From JAGOBP01 sp046328575 (lineage in GTDB: Bacteria > Chloroflexota > Anaerolineae > Fen-1058): 5,999 nucleotides of DNA. The stretch covers positions 1 through 5,999 of the forward strand of contig JAXLWI010000120.1 in NCBI GenBank assembly GCA_046328575.1, given 5' to 3'. The notes below the pieces were generated by a model that saw only the letters and a list, made by a program, of their open reading frames with translations, was not told where the DNA came from and ran no database searches. The position numbers were made by a program, and so were the translations under genes. Below are positions 1-5,649 of the stretch, piece by piece. How positions within the stretch are numbered: position 1 is the stretch's first letter; each line of letters begins with the position of its first letter.

Positions 1-3
1 CTC

Positions 4-8
4 GGAGG
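4..8 (+). promoter_or_regulatory. Shine-Dalgarno site of sucC
   Basis: GGAGG lies 7 nt before a GTG codon at 16. It supports GTG rather than a later ATG as the sucC start, because translation from there gives the conserved family N-terminus (MKLHEFQSKQLF). The promoter, if one is close, lies outside the window. Confidence 0.85.
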
Positions 9-15
9 CACATCT

Positions 16-1308
16 GTGAAACTACATGAGTTTCAATCGAAACAGTTGTTTGCCAAATACGGCATTCCCATCCCGAAAGGCGAAGTCGCCACCACGCCGG
101 AAGACGCTCGCCGCATCGCGCGCGATTTGGGCAAGCGCGTCGTGATCAAGGCACAGGTATTGGTCGGCGGGCGCGGCAAGGCGGGCGGTGTGAAGCTCGC
201 CAACACACCCGATGATGCTGAACGCGTCGCCGGGCAGATTCTGGGCATGGACATCAAAGGCTTGACGGTCCGCAAAGTGCTGGTCGATGAAGCGGCCGAC
301 ATCCGAAACGAAATCTATCTCGGCATCGTGCTCGATCGGGTGCAGCGCCGCGCCGTGATGATGGCTTCGGCGGCGGGCGGCATGGACATCGAAGAGGTGG
401 CGCGCACGCAGCCCGAGAAGATCATCCGCGTGGCAATCGATCCGTTTTTGGGTCTGCGCGAATATCAAACGCGCCAGATCGCGTACGGCATCGGCCTCAA
501 GCGCGAGCAGATGAAAGATTTCAACACTATCGCGCAAGGTCTGTATCGCTGTTTCAGCGATTTGGATGGCAGCCTCGCGGAGATCAATCCGCTGATCGTC
601 AACGGCGATGAGCAACTGCAAGCCGTCGACGGCAAGATCCTGGTCGACGACAACGCGCTGTATCGTCACCCCGATCTGGCCTCGATGCGCGACGTGGATG
701 AGGAAGCACCATCGGAAACGGAAGCCCGCCAGCGCGGCTTATCGTACATCAAGCTCGACGGCGAGATCGGCTGCATGGTCAACGGCGCGGGTTTAGCGAT
801 GGCGACGATGGACATGACGAAGTTGTTTGGCGGCAGCCCCGCCAACTTCCTCGACATCGGCGGCGGTGCGCAAGCCGATAAGGTCGCGGCGGCCCTGCGG
901 ATCATCCTCGCGGACCCGAACGTAAAAGCGGTGCTGTTCAACATTTTCGGCGGCATTACACGCTGCGATGAAGTGGCGCGCGGCATCGTAGCAGCGTTGG
1001 AAGAAGTGAAGACCAACGTGCCGATGGTAGCGCGTTTAGTTGGCACGAACGAAGAAGAAGGCCGTGAGATTTTGGCCGCAGCGAATATGGGCACAGCTAA
1101 GACGTTGGCCGAAGCCGCGCAGAAGGCCGTCGCCGCTGTGAAAGGCGAAGCAGGGGTGGTTAAGTTACCGCCCGTCGAAGTGAAAGCGTTGCCCAAAGCG
1201 CGCAAGGTGGCCAAGAAAGCACCTGCGAAGAAGGCCGCGACTAAGAAGACAACCAAACCGGTCGCCCAAAAAGTCGCGCCCAAAGCGAAGAAAACCGTCC
1301 GGCGTTAG
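16..1308 (+). CDS. sucC: Succinyl-CoA synthetase (ADP/GDP-forming) beta subunit, with an extra lysine-rich tail
   Basis: Beta subunit of the cytoplasmic TCA-cycle enzyme that interconverts succinyl-CoA plus NDP plus phosphate with succinate, CoA and NTP. The protein is 430 residues and aligns by eye with E. coli SucC from its first residues. The ATP-grasp part runs from about 1 to 235: K45 and the glycine-rich GGRGKAGG at 51-58 contact nucleotide, and N191 (EINPL) and D205 (VDGK) match the magnesium ligands. The CoA-ligase part runs from about 245 to 375, with GCMVNGAGLAM at 252-262, FLDIGGGA at 278-285 and FGGITRCD at 311-318. Nucleotide preference cannot be read by eye. The family normally ends near residue 378 (about 388 residues in E. 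coli). Here about 52 more residues follow, rich in K, A and P, resembling histone-H1-like tails. The start is GTG at 16. sucD follows after 52 bp, so the two are very probably one operon. Confidence 0.98.
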   Translation: MKLHEFQSKQLFAKYGIPIPKGEVATTPEDARRIARDLGKRVVIKAQVLVGGRGKAGGVKLANTPDDAERVAGQILGMDIKGLTVRKVLVDEAADIRNEIYLGIVLDRVQRRAVMMASAAGGMDIEEVARTQPEKIIRVAIDPFLGLREYQTRQIAYGIGLKREQMKDFNTIAQGLYRCFSDLDGSLAEINPLIVNGDEQLQAVDGKILVDDNALYRHPDLASMRDVDEEAPSETEARQRGLSYIKLDGEIGCMVNGAGLAMATMDMTKLFGGSPANFLDIGGGAQADKVAAALRIILADPNVKAVLFNIFGGITRCDEVARGIVAALEEVKTNVPMVARLVGTNEEEGREILAAANMGTAKTLAEAAQKAVAAVKGEAGVVKLPPVEVKALPKARKVAKKAPAKKAATKKTTKPVAQKVAPKAKKTVRR

Positions 1309-1319
1309 ATAGACGATCG

Positions 1320-1336
1320 GCACTTAGCACTTAGCA
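1320..1336. repeat. Short heptamer tandem repeat in the sucC-sucD spacer
   Basis: Two perfect copies of GCACTTA (1320-1326 and 1327-1333) are followed by a partial third copy, GCA. The repeat sits between the sucC stop and the sucD ribosome binding site. It is short and could be chance. A second heptamer-type repeat occurs in the downstream membrane gene at 3406-3440, which makes a shared process worth considering. Heptameric short tandem repeats are a known class in some cyanobacterial genomes; membership of that class here is not shown. Confidence 0.6.
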
Positions 1337-1350
1337 ATCAGACATTTTCT

Positions 1351-1356
1351 GGGAGG
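1351..1356 (+). promoter_or_regulatory. Shine-Dalgarno site of sucD
   Basis: GGGAGG ends 4 nt before the ATG at 1361. The spacing is a little tight but the match is strong. The resulting N-terminus (MSVLVGKNTRLIVQG) lines up with the usual SucD start. Confidence 0.85.
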
Positions 1357-1360
1357 CTCG

Positions 1361-2230
1361 ATGAGCGTTCTCGTTGGCAAAAACACCCGCCTGATCGTGC
1401 AGGGCATTACCGGGCGCGAGGGCGAATTCCATACGAAGCAAATGATTGAATACGGTACCAAGGTCGTCGGCGGCGTGACGCCCGGCAAGGGCGGCGAATG
1501 GGCGGCAGGCGTGCCGGTGTTTGATACCGTGAAAGAGGCCGTCGATGCGACCGGCGCGAATACGTCGGTAATCTTCGTACCCGCGCGCTTTGCTCCCGAC
1601 GCGATGTTGGAAGCGTCTGATGCGGGCGTCGAGTTGATCGTCTGTATCACCGAGGGCGTGCCCGTGCTGGACATGATCAAAGTGCGTGCCCATCTGGATA
1701 CGCAGCACGTGCGCCTGATCGGCCCGAACTGCCCTGGCTTGATCACACCCGGCGAGGCGAAGGTCGGCATCTTGCCCGGCCACATTACGCGACCCGGCCA
1801 CATCGGCATTGTGGCACGCAGCGGCACGCTAACGTATGAAGTGATCTACGCGCTGTCGAATCGCGGCATGGGGCAGAGCACATGCGTAGGCATCGGCGGT
1901 GATCCCATCAATGGCACCAACTTCATCGATGTGTTGCAGATGTTCGAAGACGATCCGTTGACTGATCAGGTGGTGTTGATCGGCGAAATCGGCGGCTCGG
2001 ATGAAGAGCGCGCGGCGGACTTCATCGCCGCCAAGATGAGTAAGCCAGTCACGGCCTTTATCGCTGGGCAGACGGCCCCGGCAGGCAAGCGCATGGGGCA
2101 CGCCGGTGCCATTATCGAAGGTGGCAGCGGCACGGCGGCAGGCAAGATCGCAGCGCTGGAAGCGGTGGGCGTGCGTGTCGCTAAACATCCGGAGGAAATT
2201 CCCGATCTCGTCGCCTACGCGGCGCGGTAA
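1361..2230 (+). CDS. sucD: Succinyl-CoA synthetase alpha subunit
   Basis: Alpha subunit of succinyl-CoA synthetase, which binds CoA and carries the phosphohistidine intermediate. The protein is 289 residues, the family's normal length (289 in E. coli including Met). The N-terminal CoA-binding Rossmann domain has GITGREGEFH at 15-24 and VTPGKGG at 39-45, with K43 matching the CoA-contacting lysine. GPNCPG at 121-126 contains the conserved cysteine C124. The C-terminal ligase domain has ARSGTLTYE at 152-160, IGEIGG at 207-212 with E209 matching the glutamate that positions the histidine, and GKRMGHAGAI at 242-251 with H247 as the phosphorylated histidine. All key residues are present. It pairs with the upstream sucC as one functional enzyme. 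No frameshift or truncation is seen. Identification is secure. Confidence 0.98.
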   Translation: MSVLVGKNTRLIVQGITGREGEFHTKQMIEYGTKVVGGVTPGKGGEWAAGVPVFDTVKEAVDATGANTSVIFVPARFAPDAMLEASDAGVELIVCITEGVPVLDMIKVRAHLDTQHVRLIGPNCPGLITPGEAKVGILPGHITRPGHIGIVARSGTLTYEVIYALSNRGMGQSTCVGIGGDPINGTNFIDVLQMFEDDPLTDQVVLIGEIGGSDEERAADFIAAKMSKPVTAFIAGQTAPAGKRMGHAGAIIEGGSGTAAGKIAALEAVGVRVAKHPEEIPDLVAYAAR

Positions 2231-2241
2231 GCACGTTCGGC

Positions 2242-2320
2242 TTGATTTTAGGACGCAGATTGCGCAGATGAACGCAGATGGATTGATCTGCGGTATCCGC
2301 GTAATCTGCGTTTGATTTTA
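2242..2320. mobile_element. Near-palindromic repeat element with flanking 9-bp direct repeats (MITE/REP-like candidate)
   Basis: This unit fills most of the spacer between sucD and the membrane gene. The core, 2253-2311, is an imperfect palindrome. The left arm has CGCAGAT at 2254, 2263 and 2273. The right arm has the reverse complement ATCTGCG at 2286 and 2304, plus a one-base variant, ATCCGCG, at 2295, so the copies recur every 9-10 bases. The outermost 9 bases of each arm pair perfectly and the loop is about 6 nt (2280-2285). The sequence TTGATTTTA occurs exactly on both sides, at 2242-2250 and 2312-2320, like a target-site duplication. Mobility is inferred: no transposase or second copy is in the window. 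The core followed by T-rich sequence could also act as a hairpin terminator after sucD. Confidence 0.6.
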
Positions 2321-2325
2321 TTGCC

Positions 2326-4596
2326 ATGTTGAAGCGACTTCGCTCGTTTGACTTGAATTTCATCGCAGTGCTACTCATCGTCGTGGTTGCGGCGCTGCCG
2401 CTGCTGACGCGACCGGGTTTGCCGCGCCACACCGATCTGGAATTGCACGTCTTTCGCGCGGCGGAATACAGTCGCTTGTGGGCAGACGGGGTGGTCTATC
2501 CGCGTTGGGCGGCTAACTTCTACTACGGCTATGGTTATCCTATCTTCAACTATTACGCGCCCTTTACCTACGCGCTGTCGAGTGCCTACGCGTTGATTCC
2601 CGTCGTGGATATCGTTACAGCCGTAAAGGGCGTGATGCTCACAGCATTTCTACTCGCCGCGTACGGCGCATACTTTCTGGCGCGGCGACACTTCGGTCCG
2701 ATGGCGGGCGTCATCGCGGCGGCGGCGTTTGTGCTGTCGCCGTACTTCGTCTTCATCGAGCCGTTTATGCGCGGCGATCTGGCAGAGTTCTTCGCGTTGA
2801 GTCTGCTGCCATGGGTATTCCTGGTTTTTGATCGACCACGCTTCTCGATCGCGCAACCGTTAGTTTTGGCGATCTTGATTTTCAGCCACAACTTGATGGC
2901 GCTGATGGCGGTTGGTTTGTTAGCGGCGTGTCTATTGTGGCGCGGCCTGTTAATCGATAAGCCGCGACGATGGATCGGTGACGCAGTCTCGATCGGTTTG
3001 GCGCTGGCCCTCACGGCGATTTTCTGGCTGCCGTTTTTCGTTGAACGTAGTGCGGTGCGATTGGATGTGGCCGGGCCGGGGCACTTCGACTATCACAATC
3101 ATTTCATTCCGCTGTCGATGCTGCTTTCGCCGTCACCTGCGCTCGATTTTGGCGCGACGACGCCGAAGTACATCTACAATCTTGGTTCGGCGCAGTGGCT
3201 GCTGCTGATCCTCGCTGCAATCACGGCGGTGATCAAACGGCGTGAAAAGGCTGGAAAACAAGCACTTTTCTTCGTAGTGATGGCGCTGTTGTTGATCTTC
3301 CTCGTTACACCTGCGTCGACATTCATCTGGGACGCGTTTCCGCAAACGGCACTGATCCAATTCCCGTGGCGGTTCCTCGGTCCAGCGGCGTTGATGTTAG
3401 CGATGAGTGGTCAGTGGTCAGTGGTCAGAAGTCAGTCAGTTGATTCGGGTATCACGCGTTACTTGTCGCTCGTCATTCTGCTTGGGTTGCTGGTCGCCGC
3501 GTTGCCTACGCTCTATCCGCCTGAATGGAATGCTGACTTCGGTGATACGTCGGCTAAAGGGTCGATTGATTTTGAGTTGAGTGGCGTGGCATTAGGCACC
3601 ACTTCGACCGGCGATTTTCTGCCGACACCCGTCGGCACACTGCCGCTCGCAAATTCGGCGCTGCTGACGTCGTATGCGACGACGATTGATAAACTCGATC
3701 GAACTTCGCTGCCTGCAGGTGCAACCGCACAAGCCGAAGCGCACACCGCGATTTACGATCGATTCAAAGTGAGCGCGCCGAATGAATTTCGTGCGCGCGT
3801 CTTGACGTTTGTGTTTCCGGGGTGGCGCGCGTACATCGATGGGCATGAGGTCTCGATCGCACCGGAAGATCAATCGGGTTTGATGACGTTCCCGGTGCCC
3901 GCCGGTTCGCATGTGATCGAAGTTGCTTTACAGCTCACTACGCCGCAACTCATCGGTACGTTGATGTCGATCGGTGCGGCGGGCATCATCCTTGTGTTAG
4001 CATTGCGACGACGTCGCGCTTCAACCGATACTGATGATGTGCGCGTGCATCATCCGACTATCTCATTGTCGCTCATTTTCTCAGTCTTACTTTTTTTGAT
4101 CGTCAAGATCGGCGTGATCGATCGGTGCGATAGTTGCTTTAGATACACGTCGCCCGCGGGACAAGTGCTCGGCGCGCAGGTCAAACAGGTTGCGCATTTG
4201 GGCGGCCATATCGATCTGTTGGGCTACGATGTGCCCGTCGTCGAAGTGAAAGCGGGTGACAGTCTGCCGTTGACGTTGTATTGGAAAGCGACCGCGCCTG
4301 TGCCTAAGAATTATCAGGTGTTTGCGCACGTCGGCGTGCCGGGCGTGCCACCGTTTGGACAATCGGATAAGTTGAACCCCGGTGATTTTCCGACGACGCG
4401 CTGGCCGTTGGACAAATATGTATGGGATGATCACACAGTGATCATCGCGCCGGACACACCGCCGGGCGAGTACGAACTATCGGTAGGCTTGTATACTTTA
4501 GGTGACGGCGTGCGCGCACCGGTGTTTGACGAGGCGGGACAAATCGTGGGCGACCACGTGGTGCTTCAAACGCGGATCAAAGTGATTTCAAACTAG
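2326..4596 (+). CDS. Multi-spanning membrane protein, GT-C-like (PTPS-related membrane family), with YfhO-like and C-terminal beta-sandwich modules
   Basis: A 756-residue integral membrane protein. A hydrophobic segment at about 11-29 is followed by an outside loop with acidic residues (HTDLELHVFR, 35-44) and the pattern WADGVVYPRW (52-61), which resembles the first loop of GT-C sugar transferases and the 6-pyruvoyl-tetrahydropterin-synthase-related membrane family. Further likely spans lie near 84-119, 124-144, 152-168, 175-205, 218-239, 288-305, 312-328, 347-360, 378-395, 540-560 and 577-596. An outside region (396-538) ends in FPGWRAYIDGHEV (497-509), like the beta module of YfhO-type proteins. 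The tail (about 611-756) looks like a beta-sandwich, with LTLYWKA (649-655) and PPGEYELSVGLY (712-723). C601 and C604 might form a disulfide. A sugar-transfer role using a lipid-linked donor is inferred; substrate unknown. The ATG has no Shine-Dalgarno site; the frame is closed upstream by TAA at 2302. Residues 361-372 are encoded by a repeat. Confidence 0.78.
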   Translation: MLKRLRSFDLNFIAVLLIVVVAALPLLTRPGLPRHTDLELHVFRAAEYSRLWADGVVYPRWAANFYYGYGYPIFNYYAPFTYALSSAYALIPVVDIVTAVKGVMLTAFLLAAYGAYFLARRHFGPMAGVIAAAAFVLSPYFVFIEPFMRGDLAEFFALSLLPWVFLVFDRPRFSIAQPLVLAILIFSHNLMALMAVGLLAACLLWRGLLIDKPRRWIGDAVSIGLALALTAIFWLPFFVERSAVRLDVAGPGHFDYHNHFIPLSMLLSPSPALDFGATTPKYIYNLGSAQWLLLILAAITAVIKRREKAGKQALFFVVMALLLIFLVTPASTFIWDAFPQTALIQFPWRFLGPAALMLAMSGQWSVVRSQSVDSGITRYLSLVILLGLLVAALPTLYPPEWNADFGDTSAKGSIDFELSGVALGTTSTGDFLPTPVGTLPLANSALLTSYATTIDKLDRTSLPAGATAQAEAHTAIYDRFKVSAPNEFRARVLTFVFPGWRAYIDGHEVSIAPEDQSGLMTFPVPAGSHVIEVALQLTTPQLIGTLMSIGAAGIILVLALRRRRASTDTDDVRVHHPTISLSLIFSVLLFLIVKIGVIDRCDSCFRYTSPAGQVLGAQVKQVAHLGGHIDLLGYDVPVVEVKAGDSLPLTLYWKATAPVPKNYQVFAHVGVPGVPPFGQSDKLNPGDFPTTRWPLDKYVWDDHTVIIAPDTPPGEYELSVGLYTLGDGVRAPVFDEAGQIVGDHVVLQTRIKVISN
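3406..3440 (+). repeat. Heptamer tandem repeat inside the membrane-protein gene
   Basis: Three perfect copies of AGTGGTC (3406-3412, 3413-3419, 3420-3426) are followed by a variant copy, AGAAGTC, and the truncated remainder AGTCAGT. The array starts exactly at a codon boundary and encodes SGQWSVVRSQSV (residues 361-372), a polar stretch between two hydrophobic segments. Such low-complexity sequence is typical of spacers, not of membrane-protein cores. It looks like an in-frame insertion or expansion that the protein tolerates. Confidence 0.85.
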
Positions 4597-4597
4597 C

Positions 4598-4602
4598 GAG
4601 GG
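4598..4602 (+). promoter_or_regulatory. Shine-Dalgarno site deciding the start of the UroD-like gene
   Basis: GAGGG lies 5 nt before the ATG at 4608. An in-frame GTG at 4602 would overlap this site and have no leader of its own, so ATG 4608 is preferred. The site begins 1 nt after the stop codon of the membrane gene, which favours translational coupling. Confidence 0.75.
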
Positions 4603-4607
4603 TGAAT

Positions 4608-5582
4608 ATGAACAAACGCGAGCGACTCGAAGCGACGATAGCGGGACAGGCGACCGATCGAACGCCAGTGGCTTTGTGGCGGCATTTTCCGGGCGATGAT
4701 CAGTCGCCCGATAGTTTAGCGGCGGCGACGATTGCCTTTCAACACCGCTGGGATTTCGATTTCGTGAAGGTCACGCCTGCGAGCAGTTTTCAGATCAAAG
4801 ACTGGGGCGTGCAGGATGTGTGGACGGGCAATATCGAAGGGACGCGACAATATATCCATCGCCCGATCGAACGCGCGACCGATTGGCGCACGCTGAAACC
4901 GCTGGATGCACGCAGCGGCGCGTTGGGCCAGCAACTGCGCTGCCTCGATCAAATTTTTTCGGCGTTGCCGGATGTGCCTGTGATTCAGACAGTGTTTAGT
5001 CCGCTGGCGCAGATGAAGAATCTGGCGGGTGAACGACTGCTGTTGGATATGCGCCAAAATCCAGCGGATTTTAAGGCTGCGTTGGAGACCATCACCCAAA
5101 CGACGATCGAGTTTGTGCGGGCGATCAAGACGACACAGGCTGCAGGTATCTTCTACGCCGTGCAGCACGCGTCACCGGCTTTGTTGAGCCGCGACGAATT
5201 TATCGAATTCGGGCGCGAGTATGATCTGCGAATTTTGGGCGAATTATCGGGCACGTGGCTGAACGTGATGCACGTGCATGGCGAGCCGATCTACTTTGAC
5301 CTGATTGCCGACTATCCGATGCAGGTATGGAATTGGCACGATCGCGAGACATATCCTTCTTTAACGGAAGGCTTGTTGCAGATCAAAGGTGCGGCGTGCG
5401 GTGGCATTGCGCGTGATATGGTCATGCTGCGCGGTCGGCCCGAAGCGGTGCGCGAACAGGTGGCGGACGCAATCAAGCAGACGGGCGGACGGCGCTACAT
5501 CGTCGGTACAGGTTGTGTGACGATGATCCCGTCGCCAGAGGTCAACATCCAGAGCGCGATCGACGTGGCGTTGGGGCGGTAA
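4608..5582 (+). CDS. Uroporphyrinogen decarboxylase-fold protein (UroD/MtaA superfamily), probably not the heme enzyme
   Basis: A soluble 324-residue protein with the features of the UroD/MtaA TIM-barrel superfamily, which contains heme-pathway decarboxylases and corrinoid- or CoM-linked methyltransferases. Family-like parts are the N-terminus NKRERLEATIAGQATDRTPV (2-21), FSPLAQMKNLAG (130-141), a central H-x-H-G at 222-225 followed by FDLIADYPMQVWNWHD (230-245), and a C-terminal GTGCVTMIPSPEVNI (300-314), equivalent to the glycine-rich, proline-containing end of UroD. The N-terminal arginine-rich signature of true UroD (MRQAGR) is replaced by LWRHFPGDD at 23-31, so uroporphyrinogen decarboxylation is unlikely. 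Methyltransferases of this superfamily bind zinc through H-x-C...C; here the pattern is H222-x-H224...C303, which might bind a metal. Substrate unknown. ATG 4608 was chosen over GTG 4602 because of the Shine-Dalgarno site. The gene starts 11 bp after the membrane gene, suggesting one transcript, with the hairpin at 5605-5649 behind it. Confidence 0.85.
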   Translation: MNKRERLEATIAGQATDRTPVALWRHFPGDDQSPDSLAAATIAFQHRWDFDFVKVTPASSFQIKDWGVQDVWTGNIEGTRQYIHRPIERATDWRTLKPLDARSGALGQQLRCLDQIFSALPDVPVIQTVFSPLAQMKNLAGERLLLDMRQNPADFKAALETITQTTIEFVRAIKTTQAAGIFYAVQHASPALLSRDEFIEFGREYDLRILGELSGTWLNVMHVHGEPIYFDLIADYPMQVWNWHDRETYPSLTEGLLQIKGAACGGIARDMVMLRGRPEAVREQVADAIKQTGGRRYIVGTGCVTMIPSPEVNIQSAIDVALGR

Positions 5583-5604
5583 TACATCAGACTAAACGGA
5601 GTTG

Positions 5605-5649
5605 ATAAGAGGGCGAGACATTGGCGTATTAATGTCTCGCCTCTCTTAT
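5605..5649. terminator. Hairpin between convergent genes, probable bidirectional terminator
   Basis: The left arm (5605-5622) and right arm (5631-5649) pair over 18 bp with a single bulged base at 5642 and an 8-nt loop (5623-5630). The inner 11 bp, GGCGAGACATT against AATGTCTCGCC, are perfect. The plus strand continues into CTTATTT, a weak T-rich tail; no clear T-run follows on the minus strand. The right arm overlaps the oligopeptidase stop codon (5646-5648). Its place between two gene ends fits termination from both sides; efficiency is not shown. Confidence 0.85.

Noticed and set aside
22..669. Long open frame antisense to sucC (about 215 residues)
   Set aside because: It lies fully over a secure sucC reading frame and shows no recognisable domain. 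High-GC coding strands often leave such open antisense frames.
1201..1308. Frameshift as the origin of the lysine-rich SucC tail
   Set aside because: The frame runs without a break from the conserved domain into the tail, and the other frames here show no better continuation of the SucC family sequence.
2251..2311. CRISPR array or riboswitch in the sucD downstream spacer
   Set aside because: The 7-mer copies are spaced 9-10 bases apart and arranged as a palindrome, not as long repeats with unique spacers. No known riboswitch core is visible.
4602..4607. GTG at 4602 as the start of the UroD-like gene
   Set aside because: It overlaps the GAGGG ribosome site and adds only two residues. ATG 4608 has proper spacing from that site.
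4608..5582. Heme-pathway uroporphyrinogen decarboxylase (hemE)
   Set aside because: The N-terminal arginine signature (MRQAGR) is missing, and there are no heme genes nearby. Only superfamily membership can be supported.
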